Source: Chinchilla lanigera
Lineage: Eukaryota > Chordata > Mammalia > Rodentia > Chinchillidae
Reading direction: 5' to 3'
Assembly (NCBI RefSeq): GCF_000276665.1
Contig: NW_004955477.1
Location: 4,481,214 to 4,545,213 of the forward strand
Length of the DNA stretch: 64,000 nucleotides
Shown in pieces: positions 23,861 to 36,632 of this stretch; position 1 is the first letter of the stretch; every line of letters begins with the position of its first letter. A program made the translations under genes and the position numbers. The notes under the pieces were generated by a model. The model was given only the letters and a program-made list of their open reading frames with translations, was not told the DNA's origin and did not search any database.

Positions 23861-24924
23861 AGCATCTCAGTTCATTGTCCTTAATTGCAATACATTTCAT
23901 TGCCCAGCTTGCTTCTCTTGATATGGCTGAAAAGTGGGCATGACTTCCCCAGCCATGCTGAAGTCCCTAGGGGAAATTGGCCAAACAATATCACATGGAT
24001 CTTATAAGCCTTGGCTGAAAACGCCCTGGGTCAAGTCTTATTTCTCCTACCATAAAACACTGCACAGTGAGATTGGAGACTTCAACTGCCACATTTGCCT
24101 CCAGATAAAACCAAGCTAACTGCAGACTTCTGACCTCTCATGCTTCTTTGGGACACTGAGACCTGACAGCCAGGCTCCCCTTGGCAAATGAGAGGAGGTG
24201 CTGGAAGATTATGGAGACAGGTAGCATTGAGACCCACAGATTATCATTATATTTCCCTTTCAATTCCAGGATTTCCCTCTTTCTGTGTTTGGATACAGGA
24301 TAATAGGAATTCCCAATGGAGGCTCCCAGCAATTGCCAACAAAAGCTGAGATGTTGAAACTTCTAAGAGGAATGGCACTTACACACCCAGTGAGCGGGTA
24401 AGGCAGCTCATTCTGGAGGGCCAGCGACATCGCTGCAGACAAAGTTGCCAGCACATCTCCATAAAAGCATCACTATCAGGCCAGAACTTCAGGAAGAAAA
24501 GTGAGACTAGTAAGACTTTGATCTTGGAACAGCTCTTCCTTCAGCTGTGTTGGAAAACAGGTAAAATTGTTTTACACCTTTTGATAACTATGAGAAGAAA
24601 GGGAATGTTTGTTTTCCTCCTGTTTTGTCTCAGTGATCTCCTTATCCCCTGAATCAAGTTATCTTGAAGTCCAAGCACTTAAAACTTGAGTGCTTTTATT
24701 TCTCAAGACCAGAAGAAACACTGAAAGCATTTGAAAGCATTCATCAAAACCCAGAATGAAGTTTTTCAGCCCTAGTGGGATATCAAAACCATCTTCTTCT
24801 AGCCATGATAGAATAGAATAGCCAGGCAAAAGCTATAACACGATGCTTTCCAGACACTGGTCAATATGCAATGCAGGACTGCTGAGGGAGAGGAGTGCTA
24901 TAACTTCCCTGATCCCAGAGGCAG
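23861..24924. other. Unique non-coding sequence
   Basis: No gene or repeat was recognised. Open frames are at most 64 codons. Confidence 0.45.
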
Positions 24925-24939
24925 TTTCTTGGTCTCAGT

Positions 24940-25034
24940 CTCCCCGCTTCCCCCCCACCCCCGTACCGGCAATCAAACTCATGATGTTGCACTTGCCTGG
25001 CAGGTGCTGTTCCACTGAGCTAAATCCCTAGCCC
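24940..25034 (-). mobile_element. ID SINE, antisense
   Basis: Reversed ID: CGTACCGGCAATCAAACTCA, TGCACTTGCCTGGCAGGTGC and CCACTGAGCTAAATCCCTAG. The tail on this strand is C-rich rather than T-rich (CCCCCCACCCCC). The duplicated target TTCTTGGTCTC lies at both ends (about 24928 and 25036), confirming retroposition. Confidence 0.9.
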
Positions 25035-25089
25035 CTTCTTGGTCTCGGTTCTGAGAAGGAAAACTCAACTGAACTTGGAATTTCAGTGA

Positions 25090-25394
25090 GCAGAGGAGGC
25101 AGAGATAGGATTTGGGACAGCTGACATAGTCAGAATTTGTGAAGAGTAGAGAACTGCAAGGAAAGAGGTGCTAGACCTCCTCAAATCTTCGGCTAAATAC
25201 CGATTTGAACCTGTGAGAGAAATAGAGTACCAAAACCAGGAAAAAACTACCAGAAGGTGGTAAGTCAGACAACTGTAGGAGCCAAAAAGACTTTCCATTC
25301 CTGGCTTAAGTGTAGAGATCTTGTTATACCTGGGACATCAGACTGAATCCTCAGAAGGGTCATATCTTAATAGTGGGGCTAAGTTAGCCCTGGC
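25090..25394 (+). mobile_element. L1 5' region, first part
   Basis: GAGTAGAGAACTGCAAGGAA, GAGGTGCTAGACCTCCTCAA, AACTGTAGGAGCCAAAAAGA and ATTCCTGGCTTAAGTGTAGA resemble the 5' region of old (L1M-class) L1 in sense orientation. It is interrupted by a MER20-like element and resumes at about 25546. There is no coding capacity. Confidence 0.6.
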
Positions 25395-25545
25395 ACAGAG
25401 ATTCTTAGCCTCAGCACTATGGATATTAAAGGCCAGATAATTCTTTGTTGGAAGGCAAGCAGCTGCCCCATGCACTGTAGGATAGTAGCAGCATCTCTTG
25501 CCTTTACCCACTAGAAACCAGAGACATCTGCCCTCCCCCCACCAA
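25395..25545 (-). mobile_element. MER20-like hAT element inserted in L1
   Basis: AGCCTCAGCACTATGGATAT, GATAATTCTTTGTTGG, CACTGTAGGATAGTAGCAGC and TTTACCCACTAGAAACCAG match the reversed MER20-type non-autonomous hAT transposon. A second, sense copy lies at 59421-59590. The 172-codon minus frame crossing here is chance. Confidence 0.8.
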
Positions 25546-26010
25546 ATTTTCACAAGCAAAACTGTCCAAAGACTACCAGATATGCCTGGAGTATGGAGCA
25601 AAGTCATCATCAGTAAAGAACCACTGAAGCCTAGTTTGGACCTGTTTCCACAGATCTCAAAACTAAGCCTCAGCAGAACCAACCTGTGTCCAAGTTGTTT
25701 AACCTTATGCCAGAGCAAAGTTCTATACTCATCACAAGAACAGAAAAGAACCAAGCACTCAGTGATGCAAAGTTCACTGTCTCTAAAACTCAATTTAAAA
25801 CTGGAATGCAAACAAGCAAGAAAATATGACCCATAATCAGGAAGAAAACTAATCAATAGAAACAGATGCAGTAATAACAGAGATAATGATAAAATGAGCA
25901 GACAAGGGCTTTAAAACCATTATTATGAATTTGTTCTTTTCTTTTGCTCAAGAAGTTAGACGAAAACATGAATGGAATGAAGAGAGAAATGGAAGACAAT
26001 AGTGGTTTTT
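25546..26010 (+). mobile_element. L1 5' region, second part
   Basis: CATGAGGAT-type text is absent, but ACCACTGAAGCCTAGTTTGG, ATGCCAGAGCAAAGTTCTAT, AACCAAGCACTCAGTGATGC, GAAACAGATGCAGTAATAAC, GCAGACAAGGGCTTTAAAAC and GAATGAAGAGAGAAATGGAA follow L1M 5'-region to ORF1 order. It continues the piece at 25090-25394. Confidence 0.75.
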
Positions 26011-27539
26011 ACCTACTTCTTTATTGTCAATGCCTCGACACTGCTCTGCGTCCTGAGTCATGGTGGCTTTGGCCAGGCCATAGGCATATGTAATTTCTTA
26101 AAGTTCACCATGATCTTTATACCCATTGAGAATGGAGCATTAATGGCTAAATCCTGCCATGACACCCCTCCCCCCAATGAGTAGAAATGAGAGTTGCAAA
26201 TGATGACAGAAGTTTTGAAAAATATTGAGAGGCATGGCCAAATAGTAATTTCCAAATAGAAAAACTTTCCCCGGCTCTTCTCATGATTAAGTGTATTGGA
26301 AACTCACCAATCAGAAGATAGCTGGGCAAGCCTTGGTTTTCAAGCCCCCAGATGATCAGAAAGGTCCTAGCAATGAATTGAGAAGGGACTTACATTCATA
26401 CTGCAGGAGATACAAGAACATCACTGAACTCTACATGGTTTCCCTTCCTTACATTAGTGAACCCATCCCAGCTTTGCTTTATAGGGAGTCTTAGAATGTG
26501 TCCATACTTGAAATGTAGATAGCAGGCATAGCTCCAAGATGTGCCCACCCCATGACCCGCTAAGGCTTTGAGGTTATCTGAAATTTATCAAATACATATG
26601 CAGAGAGAAATGCCCTTAACATACAATGGTCCTGTTAGCTTGGGACATTTTAGAGTCAACAGAGGTCTAGGTTTTGCAAATAAAAACATAAAGATCTGCA
26701 GCATCCTCACCCTCTTCTGCTTCCTGCCCTAGTTACGGTTGTGCTCAATAGGTTCTACTTATGGCTCCTACTAAATTCAGTGTAAGGAAGAGGATGAATG
26801 TGGCTGGACCACAGCTGAAGTTATATCAGGTCACTGCTTGCTAAGTAACAGGTGGTTTCTCCAAACATTAACACAGCTCAGGACTAAGTCTATGGTTTTA
26901 GAAAAATCACAGTCTGTAGATCTTGTACATAACTCAAGCAGATTTGCTAGTCCTCACAGAAAGTACTTGAAATCCATAAGGTTTTCACAGAAATAATATC
27001 TCACAAACTCACTGTACTAGAAAAGCAACCAGTCTTTTTTTAACCCAGCACCTTTGTGCATTGAGAATTTATACTAGTGACCTTGCTTATTTTTCACCTC
27101 ATCAGGCACTATATGTTCAAAGCCAGGAGCAGGTTAATGGATGACATGTGAGCTGATGGAAGACAACCCAAAGGCTGTTAATTGGGTTCACTCATCTATT
27201 CAGCTTGGGAAATTGAGCAAGGAGGTTTGCTTCTTCCTACTTTCCTCAATCTAAATGGTGCTGATATGCCCCAATGAGAATAATAAAAAGTATACCGTAG
27301 TTCAGTGGATGTAGAATATTTAATTTCTGAAAATGTTTGGTACTAAAAGTAGAACAAAGTTCAAATATAGGAGGCTCTGATCCCATCTGTTGGTTTTTAA
27401 ACTTGGCCTTCCCTTTAACCCAGGAAGAACTGGACCACTTCTCACATCACAGACACAGCAAGAACTGCACAGACATCAGAGTGATTGTCCGCAGAGGGGC
27501 CTGGGACTCATTTGAACATTGGTGGCTCAACTGTTGGTT
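26011..27539. other. Unique non-coding sequence
   Basis: No gene or clear repeat was recognised. Open frames are at most 68 codons. Confidence 0.45.
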
Positions 27540-28560
27540 TTAAATGGTGGTGGAGAGTTAAATCACACACAAAAAATGATCTAACTGTGACTATCGGTAT
27601 ATCTGAAATTTTTACAACTTCCTGTAAAGATGCACTTTTTTCTCACTGTTATCCTCCATGAGGACACAATAATGAACAAATCAACAAAGTTTAATACATG
27701 AGAAATAATGGGAATATAGGAGTGATTGCTATGTAGAGTTTAAAATGGAGCCATGAACACTATTATAAAATGCATGATGATATAATTCAAGTTTTTCCCT
27801 CTCTGGAGGACTGGAAAATAACCTCAGTGAAAATTTTACAATGATAAAATTCTGTCCCCATCTGATTAATTACTTGTGAATAATAACATCTCTGGTTTCT
27901 TTCAATTATATTCTAATTGCACACCTTTTGCTCTGGTTGATTGGGCAATGAAGTAATGAACAACTATTACTGAATTTAATTAACATCATTATTTCTATGG
28001 CCTTTACATCTCTGTTGTGAACATGAAAACTCACACATCAGGGCTAGAACTGAAAGAAGACAGCCTTGAATCCTGCTAAACCTGTTCCCTCTACAGTGTG
28101 CTACCTTCGTTCTGCCAAGTACAGGGAACAAAAGAGCTGAGCTTTTGCCAGCATTCATGGGAAGGGTTTCCTAATAACAGCATCAATATTCAGAAAGGTT
28201 ACCTTTTCACAAAACACTGCCAATTTGTTTGTTAGGTTTATCAAAAGAGATGGGCAAGTGAGGTATCTGGGAGTCAATTACAGTGTCATTCATAATTTAT
28301 TCCATGTACAATAAAGAGCTGATCAGATTTCGTGTGTGTTTACTTTCTGAAATGATAACCTCTTATGGCTAACACCAGTTGCAGAATATAAATATGTTTC
28401 ACAGTAACATGTTTATCTCACTTTGACATTTTAAATTCCCAAAGTTCCTTCTACCACAAACTTGTCTGCACTTGAAAATTAGAGTTCATCGCGGGGGGGG
28501 GAAAAAAAAACACTCTTGAATTACTTTGTTTTAACGTGATCAAGGAAAGTCCTATACATT
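27540..28560. promoter_or_regulatory. Candidate conserved non-coding block
   Basis: About 1 kb without a recognisable repeat, AT-rich, with many TAAT/ATTA cores (for example GATTAATTACTTGTGAATAA at 27863 and ATTTAATTAACATCATTATT at 27973) and several AATAATAAC-like pieces. It closes with a G9A9 run at 28493-28510. It has the look of an AT-rich developmental enhancer cluster, but this is an inference from texture and not from alignment. Confidence 0.25.
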
Positions 28561-29834
28561 CTGCATAACACATAAACAAATAAGAATTTGTTTTTAAAGA
28601 CAGATAATTGAAAACTTACAGAGCTAAGAATATTCAACTCAAATAAATGTCCTGCATGTTTTTAAATGTGAATACCAATAACCCACCACTGCAGAAGTCT
28701 TTAGAGCCCTACTGAATGTTCATAAATGCAGATACTTGTCATGTGTAACTAACATCATATAATGTGCCCCCCAATGTTGTTATTATAAAAACTGAAAGAA
28801 ATTAAGGAACCAAAAAACTTTAAGAAAGATTACAAATAAATGTGGCTAATTTCTTAGACCAGATTAACACCTGGGCTGTCTGTGCGACACACAGCACTCC
28901 ATTTCTCTTGGAACTAAGTGTGCACTCCATGTCCCCGCCTGCCTCAGCCGTACCTCATGTCTGCTGGTTGGTGACTCAGCTGTCTTCAGTCCTTGACACA
29001 TATGGAGGATACAAACTTTGGCTCTTCTCTGGGAGGGAAACCAGTTACTCTTCACAAAATCCATGACCAGCACATGGTTTTTCAACTCTGTGCTAAACGT
29101 CTTTATCTGAAAAGTCCGGTGGACAGCCGTTCCAGTGCGGCCTGTGGTGAGCCCCTTCTGAGTTTTCGCAGGCATTCCAGAGTGCTGCATGATACTCGGA
29201 ATCTTGTGACTTCAGCAAGTGAGCCGGGCAAACACAATTTTCTTTGTTTTACCCAGGTATTGAGTGCAGCAGGAGGGGCTTGGGAAGCGCCCCAGCTCAG
29301 CCCTGTTCAGTGCCTTCCAACTCTGCAGCCAGCTGTTCCAAAATTCCCCACGTGACGGAGAAGGATGTGGACCGGGAAACCTGGTGGGTGATCCTTATGT
29401 ACCATTAAAAAAAAACTTCCTTCTTGCTGTGATCTGACCAACTCCAGACTCACGCCTCAGCTCTTAGGTCACTCTGTCTTCTCCGATTTCAAAGAAACAG
29501 TTTTTCTTTTCCACCACATTCAAGTTCTGAATGCGGAATTCTCCTGGTTACCAAAAGGTTCAATATGTTTTTCAGTCTGTGGGCCCTCAAAGCCAAATAA
29601 ATTATTTACAGAGCTTCGTACAAAAGAACCAGGAGGGATAATTGCTGCTTTTTAGAATTCCTCCTTTTTCTTGCCAGGACTGAAAAGAACAAGTGCAGAC
29701 TGCCTACCGGCACAAAGAGCGTCCTCAGCCCTGGAGCAGATAACAGACACATTCAAAGGGAAAAGAGGACTCCCAGTGCAGAAGAGATGGCTGCAGTGGG
29801 CGCTGGAAAAACAATGCACCACTCAGAAGGAATG
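28561..29834. other. Unique non-coding sequence
   Basis: 28840-29370 is more GC-rich than its surroundings and has overlapping frames on both strands (108 and 120 codons). Neither frame resembles a family I know, and no splice or promoter logic supports an exon, so no gene is called. Confidence 0.4.
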
Positions 29835-29950
29835 TGCGTGAGCTTAGAGCTGGGCTCTGGTCCTGGGTAATTCCCTTACCACACGGAGCCTCAGTTTCCC
29901 TAGGAAAAACATTGAAATGAAAATGCCCTTCCTGCCATTTGCAGGGTTAG
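29835..29950 (+). mobile_element. MIR fragment, sense
   Basis: GGGCTCTGGTCCTGGGTAAT, then CACACGGAGCCTCAGTTTCC is the sense MIR core. It is truncated on both sides. Confidence 0.65.
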
Positions 29951-31734
29951 TGTTAAGATCTGGTGGACAATACAATGAGAAAAGAGCACTGAGCAACAGA
30001 GCCATGGGAGGCATCCTTCTCAAAGTACAGCTGCACATTTTCTGCCCAAATTATTTTGCACAGTTCTTGTTTCACTCACATAATATGATAGAGATTTACA
30101 TGCTACAAATTACTGGGTTCTAAATTTAAACCGTTTAGAAACACAGATCCCTGAGAGACTCACACTTTCATTTCATGTTATGGTGCTGTTTCTATTCACC
30201 TAATCTTTTAGAGATGATAATGACAAGTCTTGGGTCAAGGCTGTCCATCAGGAGGAAACAGATGACAAAGAACCCCGGCTGTCTGAGTGCAGACACACAA
30301 CTCTGCTCCACAGGTGATTTCCTCTTGGCATTTGGCAAAGATCCCCGACCCCTTGAAAAAGTAATGCTCCTGTTCCACGTTGCAAGCCAGGAAGGAGTCT
30401 GAAGAAAAGGGCTCAAGGACTTTCCCGGAAGCAGAGCTCCGGTGCCTGGCCCAACACCTCACTCTTTCCTACTGTGGGAAAGAGCTTTGCAAATCACACT
30501 CAGCAGGGCCAGGATATGAATGGCAGAATGATAAACTTCTGCCTGTAGGGCAGTGGAAACACTGAATCTGAGAACTAAAACACAGGAGGCGATGGAAGAC
30601 TTCAAAGATCATTTAGGCCAATGTTCTCTCGAGTGTGAAGACAGCAGACCCACAGAGATTAAACACTGACCCCAGATCAGAGTTTTATTCATTGTTCCTC
30701 AAGCAAAACCCTGTTCATTTCAGCCTGTGGTTCTCCCAGGATGTCAGTGAGAATGTCAAGACCCAAATGATTTGGCAGCCAAGACCCAACGGTGACAGGT
30801 TTGATTCACATCTAAGAGTCATGCTGGAAACTGCTCACATTAAGGACAGCCCACTATGGGGTGTCATTTTAGATTTGGAAATGCCATGTTAAAGTCAGCC
30901 AGGAAAGACATTGCGGCAGTAAAGATATTAAAATTAAACACTGACCTCAAAGAAAGAAGGAACCTGTTCTCCTGTGTGGGGACTGTGAAGGCCAATTCCT
31001 GTGCCAATGAAGTCTTCTTTGAACCCACTCTTACTAGTGCTTATCTGTTCCTGCCCAGCAGACCCTACAAGCCTGGTAACAAATAGTCCCACCTTCTAGC
31101 ACCACAGCACAGTAAAGGACTCAGCCATGTAGAGACTGCCAGGACTACCCATCCAGCTGATCCAAGACCAGCAAGGTTTGACTACCCGCTGTGAAAATCA
31201 CTTGTCATGGAGATTCAGGATATCATCAAGGCTGTGTGTGGCTTTTCCCTCTTCCTTGACAGTAGGCAGTGGCCGAGCTTCAGCGGGAAAGTGTGGGCTG
31301 AACAAAAGCCTTGGCACTGTCAGATTCAATTCCTCATTATGCGGAGGAGAAGATGGAAGCCCAGAGGGAGGGAAGCGGGGATGAGAGATCAGAGGGCTGG
31401 AAAGAGTATCATGTGGACTCTGGAAGTTGAGTTTGTATCTTTGCCCCAAGACAAAGTAGCATGTGGTTGTGGATAAGATCTTCCTCCTCCAGGTCCAGCC
31501 TTAGTTCTCTTTATCCACAGACCCCTGGCTATTCTGATACCTCTGGATTCAACAGAGTATTAATTCAGACCATATACAGACAACACAGCACAGAGCAGCT
31601 CCACTGGGCAGAGCCCTCCTCAGTAAAGGTAATAGCCTTTTGTCTGTTCACATCCTTCCATCTGGCCTTGGAACCAGTGTTCCTAGGGCCCTGCAGGGCC
31701 ACAAACTCCACAGTTCAGTCATTGTGCATCTTAA
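29951..31734. other. Unique non-coding sequence
   Basis: A faint reversed MIR-like segment lies at about 30600-30690 (ATCATTTAGGCCAATGTTCT, CAGACCCACAGAGATTAAAC). No gene was seen; the longest frames are under 95 codons. Confidence 0.4.
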
Positions 31735-31945
31735 AGCACAGCCTTTGAGTCAGAACACTTACTTTTCCCAGGTACTGGTAGTGTTGGCCCTGCAGCCTTG
31801 GGTGAACTGCAAAGCTTTCCCCTGACTTGGTTTCCCAGTCTGTTTAATAGGATAACAATAATTACTTCTTTGATGAGCTGCTGTAAAGACTGAAGGAGTT
31901 GGCACCAGTAAAAAGTTTGGGACAGAGCCTGGCACCGGATCTGTA
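31735..31945 (+). mobile_element. MIR, sense
   Basis: CACAGCCTTTGAGTCAGAAC, TTGGGTGAACTGCAAAGC, GACTTGGTTTCCCAGTCTG, GAGCTGCTGTAAAGACTGAA and GGACAGAGCCTGGCAC follow the sense MIR from its unique 5' region to its 3' end. The copy is nearly complete. Confidence 0.8.
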
Positions 31946-32555
31946 CTCTGTAGACAAAATTTGTCAATATCTCCCAAAGGCAAAGACTTTTCAAAAAGTA
32001 AACAGCCAGACACACGGCTTTAATACTAATGAGAAACAGGAACTGACCCTATTTCCAGGGCTCCCTCTGCCATGTAGTGGTGCCCAGAGCTGGGATAGAG
32101 GTCAGCCTTGATTTCCTCTCATGGGAAATAGTGATAGCAAACCCCAGCAGACTTGTGAGCACTGTTTTAGGTAGTTAGTGGATATGAAAGTGGTTTTTAT
32201 AAGTTGTATGTTTTAAACCATTCTGATGCTATTGTTTAATGACAATATTTTAAAAATAGCAGAAGGAGAAAGCACAAGGCACAAACACAAACTGAGCTAG
32301 TTCTCACCCAAAGGACAGAAAATTAGCCCTAGCTACAGTCTAAAACAAGTGTCAGTGTCAGACAATGCGATGCCACTGCAGTCACTCACACTGCTCGAGG
32401 ACATGCAACATTTTTGGGTTGCTCAGAGCTCTGTTCTTGGAGCCCTTCCCCCACCTCCACCCCCAGCTCATCCATACAGGCCCCATGGGAACCACAATAC
32501 CTTGCCTACCTCACTGGCATGAGAGTGGACATCTGACTGAAAAAAGGCCAATCAG
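31946..32555. other. Unique non-coding sequence
   Basis: No gene or repeat was recognised. Confidence 0.4.
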
Positions 32556-32561
32556 ACTCTA

Positions 32562-32962
32562 CCCTCATTATGATCTGAATGTCTGTGTGGCCCCCAAATT
32601 CCTATATTGATACCCTACACCCACAGTGTGATAATATTTGGAGAGGGGGCCTTTGAGAAATAATTAGAGTTAAACTAGGTCATGAGGATAGGGCCTTCCT
32701 GATCAGGTTAGTGCCCTTGTGAGAAGACAGGCAGGGACCTATCTCCTCTTACCCTTCATAGGGGAACACAATAGAAAAGTTCATATGAGAACAGAATGAG
32801 AGGTGGCCAACCAGGAAGTCTCATTACTGGGGATCCAGTCATGCAGGTACCCTGACCTCAGACTTCCAGCCTACAAAACTGTGAGATAATATTCACCAAT
32901 TATTTAAGTCACCAAGAACACAGTATTTTATTATAGCAGCTGGAGCTGTCTAAGACAATCCT
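32562..32962 (+). mobile_element. MLT1-type MaLR LTR
   Basis: GATCTGAATGTCTGTGTGGC, CACAGTGTGATAATATTTGG, GGTCATGAGGATAGGGCC, TTAGTGCCCTTGTGAGAAGA, ACTTCCAGCCTACAAAACTG and TATTATAGCAGCTGGAGC occur in the canonical MLT1 order. It is a solitary sense LTR. Confidence 0.85.
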
Positions 32963-33319
32963 GAAGAACATTAATTCTGGGTACTAGTTAATTGGTGTAG
33001 GGGTAGTCACCACCTCACATAGAACCAATCCATGTCTAGACTCAACCACACAGTGTGGGTGGCCAGCGTGCAGCACAATGGAATGTTTCAGGCACTACTG
33101 GTGCAGGTGGCAGCTGACCCAGAGAGGCAGAGGCCAGAGATGGGAACATCTGGATGGTTCTAGAGCTCTGGCTCCTGCCCAGCCTCATTTTGCCCGTAGA
33201 TTCAATAAGAGACTCCAATATCTTTATAATACTCTCCCCTGAGAGCAAAAGCAATTATACATCAGTTTATACATCAGTTACTTGCAACCAACAGAATTTA
33301 GTTGAACTTTGAAAAATCC

Positions 33320-33470
33320 ATTCTTTTATTAAGCAAATGCAAAGTGTTTCATTTTTTTTTTTTTGTTTGTTTGTTTGTTTGTTTGTTTTTGCCAGGCCCT
33401 GTACCAAGCACCAGGGATGCAGCAATGGAAGGGACACTCCACTTTCACGAGTCCAATGTTTACCGAGGGA
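33320..33470 (-). mobile_element. L2 3' fragment interrupted by T/GTTT tract
   Basis: TTTATTAAGCAAATGCAAAG on the left and GCCAGGCCCTGTACCAAGCA followed by GGGATGCAGCAATGG on the right are adjacent parts of the reversed L2 3' end. Between them sits a T-run and (GTTT)n tract (about 33350-33391), probably the remnant tail of an antisense retroposon. Confidence 0.55.
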
Positions 33471-33664
33471 CAGAGACTTCACCAAGCAGTCAGGTATAGT
33501 GAAGACTTGTGATGGGGTCCTTAGCAAATGCTCACAGAAGAAGGGACATTACATAGAATCTAGAGGGATGACTGACTATTGGCTGAACTTACAGCTAGTG
33601 TTGCATGGACACAAGTCAACTGACATCACTCTGCTCTGTCTCCTATATCTTGTCCTAAAGCACT

Positions 33665-34080
33665 GGGCTGATTAATCTTGTCAGCTTTGCTGGATTAGGA
33701 GAGTCCTGGAGTACTCCAGTCCTGGTTTGTAGGAGCACTAACCACATCAATAGGCTAACGCATTGACAAGTGCAAAGCTGAACAAGCTAACAGGAAGTAG
33801 GGCCCAGACAGAGGAAGTGGGTCATGGGGAATATGGCCCTGGGGTCTATACTGGTCCATGGCCTCTTCCTCTTCATGTTCTTCCCTTGCTCTCTGTTTCC
33901 TAGATTCTGTGAGGTGAACAGCTTTCGTCTACCATGCCCTCCCATCATGACATTTCTCACTTGCAGCCACCTAACCAGGGATCAAATCCTCTTAAATCAT
34001 GAACTACAGTAAACATTTTCCCCTCTAAGTCAATTTTATCAGGTTTTTGATTGAAATGACCAAAAGCTGACCAATACAAG
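33665..34080 (+). mobile_element. MaLR LTR, sense
   Basis: GAGGAAGTGGGTCATGGGG, GGCCTCTTCCTCTTCATG, TGAGGTGAACAGCTTTCGTC, CAATTTTATCAGGTTTTTGA and GACCAAAAGCTGACCAATAC follow the right two-thirds of a rodent MaLR LTR. The left boundary is approximate. Confidence 0.7.
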
Positions 34081-36632
34081 CATTCATAGATGAGCATGGG
34101 GAAGTATTGACTGAAGTCATATTTTCTGCTGACTGCTGGAAACTACTTCCTGGATTTTTTTGCTGTTCTGTTCTCAAAGCAAATAATTCAGACAACTGTG
34201 AAAGTTAGACCTCTGACCCTGTTAATGTCCTACAGAAGATCCTATTCAATTTCCCTAAACTGGTCTCTGAGGTAACTAGCTGCAACTACATCATTGTCAG
34301 TGATCGCAATCTCAGAGCACCAAATCAACACCAGGAGTGTTGAAATATATGGGAAATTAGTCCCGTACTCCCTCCTCACCCCTGATACAATATGCAGTGC
34401 TGTATAGGGTATGCATTGAAGTATTTAAATAATGAATTATTCAAAAAGAAAAGGAACTGCGGGTACCTGATGCCAAGAATTCATGTCTGTGAATTCTTAA
34501 TCTGTTCTCCAGTGGGATTAGCATTTACGACTATGAAAGATGTCCTAATTATGCAGTTTCAGAGTTTATTTTCTGCAGGGCCCATGCAGATCTAAAAAGC
34601 ATTAGGCAACAATAAAAACAGATGACTATGAATTTCTGAATTCATAATTTAGTTTTCCTTTCGGGGGGAAGTGACATTTTTATTTATGGATGCTCCACTC
34701 ATCAGGTGGGTGCTAAGGTTTTCCGCCTTTCTCTGAGGCACAATGCTTACTGCCAGCACATCCAATCATGTTTAAAAAAAAAAACAACAGATATTCAAGA
34801 TCCACTGTACTGTTTGTGACATAGGACAGGAACACTACATTTCCCTTCCTGGCAGTCCTTACCCACTGGGATACTAGAATGAAACCCAAGCTCTGAGAAT
34901 TACATGGCCCACTATGAGACGCTAGGTGAGGGAGAGGTGAGACAGCCAGGAGAAGGAGAGGACATAGTTCGCTTGATGAGTCCAGCTCCCCAGCAAATAC
35001 TTCAGCTGAGCTGAGTAGTGGCCTCCCTGTGATAGAAGAGGTGTGATGATTTCAGTCATCAGAGACAGGTTCTCATTAGCTACTCCTTCAGTGGATGAAG
35101 GAAAATGAAAGAAATCCATTGCACATACATATGTGCATATGTTCACGCACATGCGTGCCTGTGTGTTTCTCCTTTGTAAAGGATAAACTTTTTTCTGCTT
35201 CTTTTACGATGTTTGGAAATCTTGGTAATTTGATGTTTGGGAAGTAACAAAACAGGAGAAAACTGGAACAAGAATGCAGACAATATTGCCATATTCATTT
35301 ACAACAGTCACTTTCTCCATCTTTTTGCAAGCAATCGATAATCATATATTTAGCACCCACTGCGTGTTCATCTCCGTGCCAGCTACTCCAATTAAATATT
35401 CAGAGCCATTTTTAATGCCAATGAAAACACAGACAACCCTCAGTTGGGCAGAAATCATGAATTTCTCCTTCAAACCCACTGAAAGGAGTTATTTAAAGAT
35501 GCCAAATGATATTTTCCTATTTTTCTTCCAATGTCTACAATAGTTTTTGAATGAAAAAACCAAAGACTTTGTAAGAAACTATGTGTGATTTTGAAGAATA
35601 TTTGTCAGCAAGCAGGAGATGAGGATAATAATTATGGTTGAAGTTTGAAAGTAACATCAAATTCAGTTTCCTATTTACATCCTGGAGTAACTGAACTGCA
35701 AAGGAAAAGCTAGAGTGCCTGAACCTGCCTCTGCCCTCTGTGAGGGATGATGACATTGTCTTTTAATAGACATAGAACAGCTCTTGTGTAATATGCTGAG
35801 CTATGGGAGCAAAGGACAGAGACTTGTTGCAGCAGCCTGAGTAGACATGCCACTTTTTCCATATTTATCCCACAAATGTGTTCACTGTCACTCTCAGGTA
35901 TATTTTCCTATAAGGATAAATTAAGTTTTCAATGAGTCATGCTAAACCAGTTCCTGAAATACAATACTTATCAGGAAAATGCCCAGGAGAAACAATAGGC
36001 CTAGCCCAACAGACAGTGTAGCCACTGCTGACCCTCTGTATGCTCTCCCTCCTGTTGAAACATTAGTGTATGGGGTGGGGTGCTGCTTGGGCAGCAACCA
36101 GCACCCACTACCTGCATTGCAAGTAGTGGACATCTGGCAGATGAAGCTTCGCTCCCAGGCTACTCTGTCGACCTTTCTCCTGGTGCCTATTGAAAGTACA
36201 ATCTTTCACATATCCCTACCATTCAGCCAGGTCCATGTTCCATGCCAGGTGGTCCTGTCATGCTTGAGAGGGCACTTGAGCCCCTAAGAATCCACTTATT
36301 TAGTATCAAGGTGATAACCTCAAGATTTTCAATATTCTCAGAGTAACACACAAGGCTCATTGAGTCATTCTCATATACCAAGACCAACAATGGATATGAA
36401 CAGAATCCCATCTTACCAAACATCATTATGAAAACCAGTTCCATGGACATGATTGTGTCATTTGAGAAGGTAAAAGAAAGCTGAGATTAAAATACACATA
36501 CATAATACACATACAAACACACCCATAAATGTAGATATATAACAGTCCTGTGTGTTTTCTGAAAATGAGGTTGGCCCAATGTAATTTACCTTCTAGAATT
36601 TTTCACATAAATATAAGTAAGAAATTTCTAGC
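34081..36632. other. Mostly unique sequence
   Basis: No gene was recognised. A weak L2-like trace occurs at about 35340-35420. A purine-pyrimidine alternating stretch with ACATATGTGCATATG lies at 35124-35165. Otherwise nothing stands out. Confidence 0.4.

Noticed and set aside
25338..25856. Open frame of 172 codons on the minus strand, the longest in the window
   Set aside because: It runs antisense through L1 sequence and the MER20-like insertion, so it cannot be a conserved gene.
28840..29370. Possible exon in a GC-richer patch with open frames on both strands
   Set aside because: No protein family was recognised and both strands are open, which points to composition and not to coding selection. 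A conservation test would be needed to revive it.
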